From: Alistipes sp.
Lineage (GTDB): Bacteria; Bacteroidota; Bacteroidia; Bacteroidales; Rikenellaceae
Assembly: GCA_022511345.1 (NCBI GenBank)
Contig: JAFLRR010000001.1
Coordinates: forward strand, 124,001 to 188,000
DNA: 64,000 nucleotides
Direction of reading: 5' to 3'
Program-made: the position numbers and the translations under genes
In this document: one piece after another, positions 35,297-44,584 of the stretch
How positions within the stretch are numbered: position 1 is the first letter of the stretch
How the letters are laid out: every line of letters begins with the position of its first letter
Notes under the pieces: model-generated
Told to the model about the DNA's origin: nothing
Databases searched by the model: none
Seen by the model: only the letters and a program-made list of their open reading frames with translations

Positions 35297-35983
35297 ATGA
35301 CATACGAAGAGACTTTAAATATTTTGCGGAGTGCTGCCGACCCGACGTTCCGCGAGGGGATGACACGATTCGGAATCGCCGTCGACCGCGCTCTGGGAGT
35401 GCATGTGCCCGAGCTGAGACGCATAGCCAGGCAGACGGGCTGCGACCATGCGTTGGCCATGCAGCTCTTCGCATCGGGCATTCACGAGGCGCAGATTCTG
35501 GCCTCGATGGTGGCCGACCGGCGGCAGTTCCGACCCGAAGACATGGATGCATGGGTAGCCGATTTCGATTCGTGGGATGTCTGCGACCAGTGCTGCATGA
35601 ATCTGTTCCGCCACGTTCCGTATGCCTGCGACAAGGTGCGCGAGTATGCGGCTGAGGAGCGCGAATTTTCACGCCGCGCCGGCTTCGCTCTGCTGGCCAC
35701 GCTGGCAGTGGGCGACAAAGGTGCGCAAACGGCTGTTTTTGCCGATTTCTTCCCTCTGATAACAGAATATTCGCATGACCTGCGTCCGTCGATTAAAAAG
35801 GCTGTAAACTGGGCTCTGCGGCAAATCGGAAAACGCAACGAGACGCTGCGCCTGCAGGCGCTGGAGGTAGCGCGGCAGATTGCCTCGTCAGCGGTGGCTG
35901 CCGAGCGCTGGACGGGCCGCGACGCCGTGCGCGAGCTGACCGACGAGAGGGTAGTCGCCCGCGTGAGAGCCAAAAGCCGGTAG
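35297..35983 (+). CDS. DNA alkylation repair protein, AlkD-like HEAT-repeat family
   Basis: This 228-residue all-helical protein resembles AlkD DNA glycosylases, which excise alkylated bases without flipping them. Landmarks are FGIAVDRALGVHVPELRRIA (the conserved substrate-side helix near the N-terminus), FDSWDVCDQCCMNLF (the D-x-W-D motif) and PLITEYSHDLRPSIKKAVNW followed by ALRQIGKRN. The start MTYEETLNI at 35297 is preferred over the upstream ATG. It stands alone and ends at a terminator. Biological substrate is inferred from the family only. Confidence 0.88.
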   Translation: MTYEETLNILRSAADPTFREGMTRFGIAVDRALGVHVPELRRIARQTGCDHALAMQLFASGIHEAQILASMVADRRQFRPEDMDAWVADFDSWDVCDQCCMNLFRHVPYACDKVREYAAEEREFSRRAGFALLATLAVGDKGAQTAVFADFFPLITEYSHDLRPSIKKAVNWALRQIGKRNETLRLQALEVARQIASSAVAAERWTGRDAVRELTDERVVARVRAKSR

Positions 35984-36007
35984 CAGATACATTCTTTTGC
36001 AGTTTAT

Positions 36008-36038
36008 GCCGCATCTGTGCAACGGATGCGGCTTTTTT
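36008..36038 (+). terminator. Intrinsic terminator after the AlkD-like gene
   Basis: GCCGCATC pairs with GATGCGGC (8 bp, 9-nt loop), followed by six T. Confidence 0.85.
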
Positions 36039-36092
36039 GTGCCGTGCGCCGCAGGTTTGGGGCCGGGATTATGTATTGTATGAAAAAATTAC

Positions 36093-36100
36093 TAATTTTG
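36093..36100 (+). promoter_or_regulatory. metG promoter, -7 box TAATTTTG
   Basis: TAATTTTG, 37 nt before the metG start. The -33 region is not clear. Confidence 0.55.
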
Positions 36101-36137
36101 AGCGATAATACGGCAAACAAAAAGTCATTGCACTGTA

Positions 36138-38180
36138 ATGGATAAACAATTCAAAAGATACCTTGTCACCTCGGCCCTGCCATATGCCAACGGCCCCGTG
36201 CACATAGGCCATCTGGCGGGAGTCTATGTCCCGTCGGACATATATGTACGCTACCTGCGGTTGAAGGGCCGCGACGTGCTGTCGGTCTGCGGCAGCGACG
36301 AACACGGCGTGCCCATCACGCTCAAGGCCCGCAAGGAGGGCGTCACGCCGCAGGATATAGTCGACCGCTACCACGAGATAATAAAGTCGTCGTTCGAGCG
36401 TCTGGGCATGTCGTTCGACATCTACTCGCGAACCACGTCGCCCATGCACAATGTTACGGCGTCGGATTTCTTCCGCAAGCTCTACGACGAGGGCAAGTTC
36501 ATCGAGAAGAGCTCGATGCAGTACTACGACCAGGAGGCGCAGACCTTCCTGGCCGACCGCTACATAGTCGGTACCTGCCCCAAGTGCGGCGCCGAGGGAG
36601 CCTATGGCGACCAGTGCGAGAAGTGCGGCTCGACACTCTCGCCCGACGAGCTGCTGGACCCGCACAGCGCCGTGTCGGGCTCGGTGCCTGTGAAGCGCGA
36701 GACAAAACACTGGTATCTGCCTCTGGACCAGTATGAAGCATTCCTTCGCGAATGGATTCTCGAGGGTCACAAGGAGTGGAAATCCAACGTCTACGGACAG
36801 TGCAAGAGCTGGCTTGACGGAGGTCTCCAGCCGCGAGCCGTGAGCCGCGACCTGGACTGGGGAATACCCGTGCCGGTCGAGGGCGCCGATGGCAAAGTGC
36901 TCTACGTGTGGTTCGACGCGCCGATAGGCTACATTTCGGCCACCAAGGAGCTCACACCCGACTGGGAGAAGTATTGGAAAGACCCCGAGACCAAGTTGGT
37001 GCACTTCATCGGCAAGGACAACATCGTCTTCCACTGCATCGTCTTCCCCTCGATGCTGAAGGCGCACGGCGACTACATACTGCCTGAAAATGTGCCGGCA
37101 AACGAGTTCCTGAACCTCGAGGGCCGCAAAATCTCGACCTCGAAGAACTATGCCGTGTGGCTCCACGAGTATCTCGAGGATTTCCCCGGCAAGGAGGATG
37201 TGCTGCGCTATGTGCTGTGCGCCAATGCACCCGAAACCAAGGACAACGACTTCACGTGGAAGGATTTCCAGAATCGCAACAACAACGAGCTGGTGGCTGT
37301 TTTGGGCAACTTCGTGAACCGTGCACTGGTCCTGACCCAGAAGTACTACGAGGGCCGCGTGCCGGCCTGCGGCGAACTGTCGGACTTCGACCGCGAGACT
37401 ATCGCCGAGCTCTCCGAGATAAAGCCGCGGCTTGAGGCAGCCATCGAGAGCTACCGCTTCCGCGAGGCTCTCAAGGAGGCTATGAACTATGCCCGCATAG
37501 GCAACAAGTATCTGGCCGACAGCGAGCCGTGGAAGGTCGTCAAGACCGACCCTGCACGTGTCGAGACCATACTCAACATAGCGTTGCAGATTACAGCCGA
37601 CATAGCCGTCGCCGTGGAGCCTTTCATGCCCTTCACTTCGGCCAAGATACTTCGCATGCTCAATATCGGCAAGTTCGACTGGGAGCGCCTCGGCGCCCTC
37701 GATCTGGTGCCTGCCGGACATGTTATTGCGCAGCCCGAGCTGCTCTTCGAGAAAATCGACGATGCCGCCATCGACAAGCAGCTCGACAAGCTGCAGAAAG
37801 CTACCGAGGCTCTGCTGGCTGCTGAAGCTGCTCAACATATTGAACCACAGAAAGATAGCGTGTCGTTTGACGACTTCAGCCGCATGGATATCCGCATCTC
37901 GACCGTGCTGGCTGCCGAGCGGGTTCCCAAGACCAAGAAGCTGCTGAAGCTGACGGTCGATACGGGTATCGACACGCGCGAGATAGTTTCGGGTATTGCC
38001 GAATACTTCACTCCCGAGGAGCTGGTAGGCAAACAGGTTCCGGTGCTGGTGAATCTCGAGCCCCGCGATTTGAAGGGTATCACCTCGCGCGGAATGATTC
38101 TCATGGCCGAGGATGCCGACGGCAAGCTGCGACTGCTGCAGCCGGGCGAAAAGGTTGCGAGCGGCTCGATTGTAGGATAA
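36138..38180 (+). CDS. metG: Methionyl-tRNA synthetase
   Basis: This 680-residue class I synthetase charges tRNA-Met and initiator tRNA. The HIGH motif is in [21 protein letters not shown] zinc knuckle with two CxxC pairs ([18 protein letters not shown], about residues 146-163) marks the MetG1 type. The KMSKS-like loop is [13 protein letters not shown]. The C-terminal 110 residues form a Trbp111-like tRNA-binding domain ([40 protein letters not shown]). ilvE follows after 33 nt, so the two are probably co-transcribed. Confidence 0.98.
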   Translation: MDKQFKRYLVTSALPYANGPVHIGHLAGVYVPSDIYVRYLRLKGRDVLSVCGSDEHGVPITLKARKEGVTPQDIVDRYHEIIKSSFERLGMSFDIYSRTTSPMHNVTASDFFRKLYDEGKFIEKSSMQYYDQEAQTFLADRYIVGTCPKCGAEGAYGDQCEKCGSTLSPDELLDPHSAVSGSVPVKRETKHWYLPLDQYEAFLREWILEGHKEWKSNVYGQCKSWLDGGLQPRAVSRDLDWGIPVPVEGADGKVLYVWFDAPIGYISATKELTPDWEKYWKDPETKLVHFIGKDNIVFHCIVFPSMLKAHGDYILPENVPANEFLNLEGRKISTSKNYAVWLHEYLEDFPGKEDVLRYVLCANAPETKDNDFTWKDFQNRNNNELVAVLGNFVNRALVLTQKYYEGRVPACGELSDFDRETIAELSEIKPRLEAAIESYRFREALKEAMNYARIGNKYLADSEPWKVVKTDPARVETILNIALQITADIAVAVEPFMPFTSAKILRMLNIGKFDWERLGALDLVPAGHVIAQPELLFEKIDDAAIDKQLDKLQKATEALLAAEAAQHIEPQKDSVSFDDFSRMDIRISTVLAAERVPKTKKLLKLTVDTGIDTREIVSGIAEYFTPEELVGKQVPVLVNLEPRDLKGITSRGMILMAEDADGKLRLLQPGEKVASGSIVG

Positions 38181-38213
38181 ATCAGATAGGTAACGGATAA
38201 AACATTTTTTACT

Positions 38214-39230
38214 ATGGTTGACATCGATTGGGGTGCGCTTGGATTCGACTATTACAAGACGGATTACAACGTGCGTTACCATTTTGCCGACGGTAAATGG
38301 AGTGAAATGGAGATTAGCGACAGTGAGTATATGACAATGCACATGTCGTCGCTCTGTCTTCACTACGGCATCGAACTCTTCGAGGGCCTGAAGGCCTTTC
38401 GCGGTGTCGATGGCAAGGTCCGTCTGTTCCGTGCCGAGGCCAATGCCGAGCGCATGCGCTCTTCGGCCCGCCGACTCTGCCTGCCGGTGCCTACTGTAGA
38501 GATGTTTATGGCAGCCTGCGAGAAGGTCGTGCAGCTCAACAGCCGTTTCATACCTCCCTATGAGACAGGAGCTTCGCTCTATATTCGTCCGGTGATGTTC
38601 GGCACGACCGTGGGTCTTGGCGTGCGGGCTTCGAAGGAGGCGCTGATGATAGTCTATGCCGCACCCGTGGGTCCTTACTTCAAGGGCGGAATGCAGACCA
38701 TAAAGGTTGCTATCGACCGCGAACAGGACCGCGCTGCTCCACGTGGAACAGGCGACGTGAAGGTGGGCGGAAACTACGCCTCGTCGCTCATGTCGGGCCT
38801 TCATGCCCATGACAAGGGTTTCTCGAATGTACTCTATCTCGACCCTGCCACCCACAGCAAAATCGAGGAGTGCGGTGCAGCCAATTTCTTCGGCATAAAG
38901 AACAATACCTATGTGACGCCTGCGTCGGGTTCGATTCTGCCGTCTATTACGAATATGTCGCTGCGCCAGTTGGCCGTTGATATCGGCATGAATGTCGAGC
39001 AGCGCGATGTTCCGGTCGAGGAGCTCGCCACATTCGAGGAGTGCGGCGCCTGCGGCACGGCAGCAGTCATATCGCCCATATCCGAGATTTACGACTTGGA
39101 GCGCGACAAGTCTTACTCCTATGGGACCGAAGTCGGAAAGACCTGTCTGAAACTCTATAATGCCCTCCAGGATATACAGTACGGCCGCGCAGAGGACCGC
39201 CACGGCTGGACCAGGATAATCGAACTGTGA
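38214..39230 (+). CDS. ilvE: Branched-chain amino acid aminotransferase
   Basis: This 338-residue fold-type IV PLP enzyme interconverts Leu, Ile and Val with their 2-oxo acids. Landmarks are LHYGIELFEGLKAFRGVDGK, VRLFRAEANAERMRSSARR, GVRASKEALMIVYAAPVGPY and GGNYASSLMSGLHAHDKGFS, then SKIEECGAANFFGIKNN. The length and ECGACGTAAVISPI near the end fit the long BCAT group (about 340-360 residues). It lies behind metG. A near-perfect parS site is embedded in the coding sequence at 38735-38750, and a perfect one directly follows the stop codon. Confidence 0.96.
   Translation: MVDIDWGALGFDYYKTDYNVRYHFADGKWSEMEISDSEYMTMHMSSLCLHYGIELFEGLKAFRGVDGKVRLFRAEANAERMRSSARRLCLPVPTVEMFMAACEKVVQLNSRFIPPYETGASLYIRPVMFGTTVGLGVRASKEALMIVYAAPVGPYFKGGMQTIKVAIDREQDRAAPRGTGDVKVGGNYASSLMSGLHAHDKGFSNVLYLDPATHSKIEECGAANFFGIKNNTYVTPASGSILPSITNMSLRQLAVDIGMNVEQRDVPVEELATFEECGACGTAAVISPISEIYDLERDKSYSYGTEVGKTCLKLYNALQDIQYGRAEDRHGWTRIIEL
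38735..38750. other. parS-like ParB-binding site inside ilvE (one mismatch)
   Basis: TGCTCCACGTGGAACA matches the parS pattern TGTTnCACGTGnAACA at all but the third position. It lies 496 bp before the perfect site and within coding sequence. Confidence 0.6.
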
Positions 39231-39246
39231 TGTTCCACGTGGAACA
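39231..39246. other. parS: parS centromere-like site
   Basis: TGTTCCACGTGGAACA is a perfect 16-bp palindrome and an exact match to the chromosomal parS pattern TGTTnCACGTGnAACA bound by ParB/Spo0J. It starts at the base after the ilvE stop and touches the terminator stem. parS sites cluster near oriC in most bacteria. Confidence 0.85.
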
Positions 39247-39290
39247 AACAGCGAGGCGAAGAACTTGACTTGTTCTTCGCCTCGCTGTTT
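39246..39290. terminator. Bidirectional terminator between ilvE and mnmG
   Basis: A perfect 19-bp stem (AAACAGCGAGGCGAAGAAC with its complement) around a 7-nt loop, with a TTTATT tract on the plus side. It ends ilvE and probably also the minus-strand mnmG operon. Confidence 0.85.
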
Positions 39291-39308
39291 TATTCCCTCA
39301 ATTGCTCG

Positions 39309-41192
39309 CTATCGGCCGAATCGGACGAGCAAAACGTTTATGTCTGCCGGCGAAACGCCCGGAATTCGCGATGCCTGGCCTATGGTAGCCGGTCTGATTC
39401 GACTCAATTTCTGCCGTGCCTCGATGGTCAGGGCGTTCATAGCGGTGTAATCTATATTGTCGGGTATGCGTATATCTTCCAGACGGCGCAGTTTCTGCGC
39501 AATCAGTTTCTCGCGTTCGATATAACCACGATACTTTATTTGTATCTCGGCCTCCTCTATCGCTTCGGCGTCGGCTTCGATTTCGGCTATGAATTTTGCC
39601 AGTTTGGGCAGCACTTTAGCCAATCCCGCGATGGTCACTCCGTTGCGCATTAATATGTCCGAAGCCTTGCGGCCCTGCTCCATTGCCTCGGAATCGACCG
39701 ATTTCAGATAGTCGTCAATTTGGCCTGCCTTGATGCTTATGCGGCGCAGCTCGGAAATAAGCGATTCTACAATCGTTTTCTTTTTTTCGAATTCCGCAGC
39801 TCTTTTATATGAAATCAATCCGATTTCGATTCCTTTGGGTGTAAGTCTCAAATCGGCATTGTCCTGTCGCAGCAATATTCGGTATTCGGCCCGCGAGGTG
39901 AACATGCGATATGGTTCGTCAACGCCCTTGGTCACCAGGTCGTCGATCAGCACGCCTATGTATGCCTCGTCGCGCCGCAGTACGAACGATTCACGGCCCG
40001 CGAGCTTGAGATGGGCGTTGATTCCGGCCATAAGTCCCTGAGCAGCAGCCTCTTCATAGCCGGTAGTGCCGTTTATCTGGCCGGCGAACCACAGATTGTC
40101 CACGAGCTTGGTCTCGAGGGTGTGCTGGAGCTGTGTGGGCGGGAAATAGTCATATTCGACGGCATATCCAGGGCGGAACATGTGCACATCCTCCAGTCCG
40201 CGGATTTTGCGCAGCGCACTGAGCTGTATGTGCCACGGCAGCGACGACGAGAAGCCGTTGAGATAGTATTCGTTGGTTGTGCGGCCCTCGGGTTCGAGGA
40301 AGAGCTGGTGGCGCTCCTTGTCTGCGAAGGTGCGCAGCTTGTCCTCGATGCTGGGGCAGTAGCGGGGGCCGATGCCCGTTATCGCGCCGTTGAAAAGAGG
40401 CGAGTCGGCAAAACCCTCGCGCAGCGTGTCGTGCACCTCTGGCGAGGTGTATATGATAAAGCAAGGCAGCTGTTTTTCAACAGGTTGCGTATCGCTCGAG
40501 AACGAGAATTTCGACGGGTTGCAGTCTCCCTCCTGCACCTCCAGCTCCTCGAAATTGATGGTGCGTGCGTCGAGTCTTGCGGGGGTGCCGGTCTTCATGC
40601 GGTCGCTGACGAATCCCGCGGCTTTGAGCGACTCGGTTATGCCATGCGAGGCTGTGTCGGCGGCGCGTCCGCCCTCTATCGAGGCCTGGCCGCAGAACAT
40701 CCTGCCGCCGAGGAACGTGCCGCAGGTGAGAATGACGGCCCGGGCTTCGAACTCGACGCCGAGGCGCGTGCGTATGCCGCGCACGCTTTTGCGGCCCTCG
40801 TGCTCGCTGAATAGCACCTCCGCCGCTTCGTCCTGCCAGATGTAGAGGTTCGAAGTGTTCTCGAGCGTGCGGCGCCACAGCTCGCTGAAGCGCGTCTTGT
40901 CGCACTGCGCGCGCGGACTCCACATGGCGGCGCCTTTCGAGCGGTTGAGCATGCGGAACTGCACTGCCGTGAGGTCGGTGATGCGCCCCGTCTGGCCGCC
41001 AAGAGCATCTATCTCTCTGACAATCTGACCCTTTGCAACTCCTCCAATGGCCGGGTTGCACGACATCGATGCAATCTTCGACATGTCCATCGTCAGCAGC
41101 AGCGTGCGGTTTCCCAGGCGTGCGGCGGCCGAGGCGGCCTCGCAGCCTGCGTGGCCGGCACCGACCACTATTATATCATACGAAAGTTTCAT
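39309..41192 (-). CDS. mnmG: tRNA uridine-5-carboxymethylaminomethyl modification enzyme MnmG (GidA)
   Basis: This 627-residue FAD protein, with MnmE, puts a carboxymethylaminomethyl group on wobble uridine 34. The dinucleotide fold is [22 protein letters not shown]; GidA motifs are [39 protein letters not shown] and [18 protein letters not shown]. The C-terminal helical domain ends with [21 protein letters not shown] start at 41192, where ATGA overlaps the ybeY stop; the track ORF adds 128 residues from another frame. It is last in the pheS-to-mnmG operon. gidA lies near oriC in many bacteria. Confidence 0.97.
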   Translation of the reverse strand: MKLSYDIIVVGAGHAGCEAASAAARLGNRTLLLTMDMSKIASMSCNPAIGGVAKGQIVREIDALGGQTGRITDLTAVQFRMLNRSKGAAMWSPRAQCDKTRFSELWRRTLENTSNLYIWQDEAAEVLFSEHEGRKSVRGIRTRLGVEFEARAVILTCGTFLGGRMFCGQASIEGGRAADTASHGITESLKAAGFVSDRMKTGTPARLDARTINFEELEVQEGDCNPSKFSFSSDTQPVEKQLPCFIIYTSPEVHDTLREGFADSPLFNGAITGIGPRYCPSIEDKLRTFADKERHQLFLEPEGRTTNEYYLNGFSSSLPWHIQLSALRKIRGLEDVHMFRPGYAVEYDYFPPTQLQHTLETKLVDNLWFAGQINGTTGYEEAAAQGLMAGINAHLKLAGRESFVLRRDEAYIGVLIDDLVTKGVDEPYRMFTSRAEYRILLRQDNADLRLTPKGIEIGLISYKRAAEFEKKKTIVESLISELRRISIKAGQIDDYLKSVDSEAMEQGRKASDILMRNGVTIAGLAKVLPKLAKFIAEIEADAEAIEEAEIQIKYRGYIEREKLIAQKLRRLEDIRIPDNIDYTAMNALTIEARQKLSRIRPATIGQASRIPGVSPADINVLLVRFGR

Positions 41193-41641
41193 TGTCTGCC
41201 GGTTTTGGAAAACTCTTCGGCGAAGAGTTTCAGGTATTTGTCCTCCTTGCGGTGCATCGCGGCATTCGCCCGCGGCGTCTTGTCCTTCTGTCCGCAGAGG
41301 TGCAGCAAGCCGTGGACTATCACGCGGCGCATCTCGTCTATAGCCTTTGCGCCGTATATTCGGGCATTGTCGGCTACGGTCTCGACATCTATGAATATGT
41401 CGCCTTCGACGATGTGCGTGCGTTTGCGGTCGCCATATTCGAAGGTTATCACATCGGTGAAGTAATCGTGTCCCAGAAACGAACGGTTCATCTCCAGAAG
41501 ACGTTCTGCCGAGCAGAATATGTATGTCACTTCGCCTATGTCGTAACCCTCCTCTTTGGCTGCGCGGCGTAGCCATGCAGTGGTCAGACGCTTGTCGGGC
41601 AGGCGGTATGAGCAGGAGTCGTTGCAGTATCTTACGGGCAT
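41189..41641 (-). CDS. ybeY: Endoribonuclease YbeY (16S rRNA maturation)
   Basis: This 150-residue zinc endoribonuclease processes the 16S rRNA 3' end and acts in ribosome quality control. The family segments are [20 protein letters not shown] and [20 protein letters not shown]. The usual signature HGxLHLxGYDH supplies three zinc His. Here the third position is not His (CGQKDKTPR), a variant I believe is common in Bacteroidetes, so a different residue may complete the zinc site. It overlaps mnmG by 4 nt and lies 7 nt after the EnvC-like gene. Confidence 0.92.
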   Translation of the reverse strand: MPVRYCNDSCSYRLPDKRLTTAWLRRAAKEEGYDIGEVTYIFCSAERLLEMNRSFLGHDYFTDVITFEYGDRKRTHIVEGDIFIDVETVADNARIYGAKAIDEMRRVIVHGLLHLCGQKDKTPRANAAMHRKEDKYLKLFAEEFSKTGRQ

Positions 41642-41648
41642 GCTGGTC

Positions 41649-42767
41649 TTATTTCTTGAAACAGTTTGCGGCGCTCATCTTGACATTGGGCGAGGGTGCG
41701 TAGATTCCGAATATGAGCTGCGGAATCATCGACATGCTCTCGGGGTCGAGCGCCGTGCCTATGACTCCGAGCTGCTGGTTGCGCGATACCTTCTGGCCCT
41801 CGGCCACCGACACCGATGCCAGGTTGGCATAGGTCGAGACATACTCGCCGTGAGCTACGTAGACGTCGTATTTGGCCGTTATGCGGTTACGTGTTATTTT
41901 GACCACCTTGCCGTCGTAAATCGAAATGACGTGGGCGCCCTTGGGGCCCGTCACCTCGGCCATGTTGCCGTTGTAGCGCTTCACGCGGCCGTTCTCCACC
42001 GGCAGCCGCAGGTTCGATGTCTTGTTGGAGAACGAGGTGCCCTCGGTGTTGCCCTTGGTCAGGCGGCGCAGCTCGTCCATGGCCACCGACAGCTGGTGCT
42101 CGCGCTGCTGGTTCTGCTTCAGAGCCGTCTTCTCCTTTGCCGAGAGTTGCTTGACGGTGTTGCGGGCTGTCAGACGGTCTTTCTCGAGTCGCGAACGCTC
42201 GCCGGCAAGGTCGCGCTTGACCGAGTCGAGCTGAAGGCTGCGCAAGTCCAGTTCGGCACGCTTGTCGGCTATTTCGGCCTTGGCCTGCTCGATTTGGTGC
42301 AGCTTCACGCTGCGCATGTCCGACACGCTGCGCAGAAGCGATATGCGGCGAGCCATGTCGGCGAAATCCGACGAGGTGAAGATGTAGGTCAGAAAGTTGT
42401 TGTGGCGGTAGTTGCGGTATGCCGAACGGGCCATGTCTATGTACGACTGGCGGTTGCGCTCGTAGTCGGCCGTGAGGCTGCGGGCCGCCGAGTCGACGTC
42501 GCGTATGCGTTCCTCGATGAGCTGAGCCTGTCTCTCTGTGGCCTCGATTTTGCGGGCGCGGGCCGTTATCTGCTTTGTGAGCTTGTCGGCGCGCTGCTGA
42601 GCCGTCTGGCGGCCGCTGCGTATCTTGGCTAGTTCGGCTTCGCCTGCGCCGATTTGACGCTCCAAATCGGCTATTATGCGCTTTTGCTCGGCTATCTTCG
42701 CATCGTTGGTCTGTGCGGCAGCTGCAGCGGAGAGCATCAGCATGGCGAGGATGGCTGCGAGTCTCAT
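41649..42767 (-). CDS. EnvC-like coiled-coil protein with degenerate M23 peptidase domain
   Basis: This 372-residue exported protein has signal MRLAAILAMLMLSAAAAA. A long coiled coil follows (about residues 22-230, rich in Glu, Arg, Lys and Gln) and then a LytM/M23 fold (RLPVENGRVKRYNG ... GVIGTALD). The zinc residues of active M23 enzymes are missing. The region expected to hold HxxxD reads MAEVTGPKGAHVISIYDG, and the last HxH position reads STYANL instead of YxHL. So it is probably not a hydrolase but an activator of cell-wall amidases during division, like EnvC. It overlaps the TPR gene by 4 nt. The start at 42767 skips the shadow N-terminus. Confidence 0.85.
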   Translation of the reverse strand: MRLAAILAMLMLSAAAAAQTNDAKIAEQKRIIADLERQIGAGEAELAKIRSGRQTAQQRADKLTKQITARARKIEATERQAQLIEERIRDVDSAARSLTADYERNRQSYIDMARSAYRNYRHNNFLTYIFTSSDFADMARRISLLRSVSDMRSVKLHQIEQAKAEIADKRAELDLRSLQLDSVKRDLAGERSRLEKDRLTARNTVKQLSAKEKTALKQNQQREHQLSVAMDELRRLTKGNTEGTSFSNKTSNLRLPVENGRVKRYNGNMAEVTGPKGAHVISIYDGKVVKITRNRITAKYDVYVAHGEYVSTYANLASVSVAEGQKVSRNQQLGVIGTALDPESMSMIPQLIFGIYAPSPNVKMSAANCFKK

Positions 42768-44578
42768 CTGTTTTTTCGGTTTTTCTGGTTTTCGACCCTT
42801 TCGTCTATGGCAGATGCTGGGTAGCCGTTTTCGAATGCGCGGCGCCAGTATATGCGAGCCGTGAACTCTTCGCCCAGAGCGTCGAGTATGTCGCCGTAGT
42901 GTATTTGCAGCTCGGCCGAGTCGGAACGGTCGAGCGACAGCGCCTGCTGCATTATCCGCTTGGCTTCGGCGTTGCGTCCGGCCTTGTGCAGCGCCCACGC
43001 ATAGGTGTCCAGATAGGTGGGGTTGTTGCGCGAGAGGCGCGTTGCGCGCTCGGCCATCTCCACGGCGCGTTCACTCTCGCGGTCCTGCTCGGAGAGAAAG
43101 TATGAGTAGTTGTTCAGCACGGCGGCATTGTCGGGGTCGTATTGCAGAGCCTTGTCATACTGGGCGAAGCACTTCTTCAGCAGCGCCCTGGAGCGGGAGT
43201 TGGCCGCAGCCTTCTTGAATAGACCGGGGAAGTGCTCGTCGCCTGCGGGGTTGATTATCTCGGCGGCCCGCATCTGGTATGTGTCGCCAATGAATCCGTG
43301 TATGACGCTGCGCAGCGAGTCGCTGTCGGCCCTCTTGAGGGCGTTGAGATAGCTCTTCTCGGCCTCGACATGGCGGCCCGTGATGCTCAGGGTGTTGCCC
43401 TCGCGCAGGTAGAGGCGGCTATCCTCGGGGAATATGCGCAACGCCTCGGCTATATATTTTGCCGTCGAGTCTATGCGGCGGAAGAGGTATCCCTCGATGT
43501 CTATGACCATTTCGTAGTTGCGTTTTGCCGCGCGCGTGCCGTCGAGACGACTCTTGTAGAGCTCCAGTGCGCGTTCTCTCTCGCCCGAGGCCATCAGGTG
43601 CGCGGCATAGGCGTCGAGCACCTCGGCGTCGTCGGGATATTTGAGCTGCAGAATCAGCACGAGACCCGAAATCTGCGGATAATAGCGCACGTAGAAGTCG
43701 CGGTCGGAGGTGAAACGCTCCAGCTGGCGCAGCTTGTCTTTGACCGGCATGGCGTCGTTGCGGAATATGTCGGCCGTGATGTCCAGATAGTTCTCGGTCT
43801 GGTTGCGGTGGTTGTAGAACTCGGCTAAAGCTATCTGCGCGCGCAGGTCGAGCGAATCCATGGCCAGCGCCTCGCGCAGCGTGGTGCGGGCGAGCGAGTC
43901 GCGGCCGGTGGCTGCATAGAGCGAGCCGAGCGATATGCGGCTCTGGATGTCGTATGGAGCCTCTGCGGCTGCAGCCTCGGCTTCGGCCACGGCGCGGTCG
44001 TACTGATGCGTGCCCACGAGCAGCCCCTGCTTGATTTCGCTCAGGGCCGGTATGCGGCCGAACCGTACCTCGGCCGAGTCGAGTATGATGAGCGCCGAGA
44101 ATGGCTTGTTGTGCTGCTGGTATAGGAGCGCGAGCATGCGGTAGTTCTCGGGGTCGTCGGGTTCGGAGGCCACAATCTTCTCGAACTCGGTGAGCGCCTG
44201 GCCGTAGTTGCCGTTGATTATCAGCATGCGTGCATACTGCCGGGCATACCACTTGTTGGTCGTGTCGGCCAGCCGCGCACGGCGTGCATACTGCTCGGCT
44301 TCGGCTGGCGACTCGGTTTCGATGCTGGTCGAGAGCATGTATAGTGCCGGGGCGTATGCCGAATCGCGACTGATGGCCCGCATGAGCATGTTGCGGCCTG
44401 CGGCGGTGTCGCCGTCGGACAGCATGAGCCTTATGCCGTCGGTGTAGTCGTAGAGCGATGCCAAAGAGTCGGGCACAGGCTCACCGGCAGAGGCGCCGAG
44501 GTCGGGCCGCGGCACGAATCCGCAGCAGAACATCAACACCGGTATCAGTGCAGCCAGCCGTCTCATGGTCAGCATCAT
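42764..44578 (-). CDS. Exported tetratricopeptide repeat protein
   Basis: This 604-residue protein has a hydrophobic start (MRRLAALIPVLMFCCGFVP) that may be a signal peptide or lipoprotein signal. Helical TPR units run from about residue 40 to the end, for example APALYMLSTSIETESPAEAE, PENYRMLALLYQQHNKPFSA, IQSRISLGSLYAATGRDSLA and AAVLNNYSYFLSEQDRESER, followed by PTYLDTYAWALHKAGRNAEA. No catalytic domain is present. TPR proteins act as scaffolds, so it probably organises an envelope complex together with the neighbouring EnvC-like protein. The gene starts 6 nt after pheS. Confidence 0.85.
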   Translation of the reverse strand: MMLTMRRLAALIPVLMFCCGFVPRPDLGASAGEPVPDSLASLYDYTDGIRLMLSDGDTAAGRNMLMRAISRDSAYAPALYMLSTSIETESPAEAEQYARRARLADTTNKWYARQYARMLIINGNYGQALTEFEKIVASEPDDPENYRMLALLYQQHNKPFSALIILDSAEVRFGRIPALSEIKQGLLVGTHQYDRAVAEAEAAAAEAPYDIQSRISLGSLYAATGRDSLARTTLREALAMDSLDLRAQIALAEFYNHRNQTENYLDITADIFRNDAMPVKDKLRQLERFTSDRDFYVRYYPQISGLVLILQLKYPDDAEVLDAYAAHLMASGERERALELYKSRLDGTRAAKRNYEMVIDIEGYLFRRIDSTAKYIAEALRIFPEDSRLYLREGNTLSITGRHVEAEKSYLNALKRADSDSLRSVIHGFIGDTYQMRAAEIINPAGDEHFPGLFKKAAANSRSRALLKKCFAQYDKALQYDPDNAAVLNNYSYFLSEQDRESERAVEMAERATRLSRNNPTYLDTYAWALHKAGRNAEAKRIMQQALSLDRSDSAELQIHYGDILDALGEEFTARIYWRRAFENGYPASAIDERVENQKNRKNR

Positions 44579-44584
44579 GCGGCG

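Noticed and set aside
37249-37264. Third parS-like CACGTG site in metG (GACTTCACGTGGAAGG)
   Set aside because: Only the central ten bases match; outer positions fail, and it is plain coding sequence.
36069-39203. Minus-strand ORF of 1044 aa
   Set aside because: It lies opposite metG and ilvE; the translation shows the low-complexity Leu/His/Ala pattern of a reverse-strand shadow and no domain.
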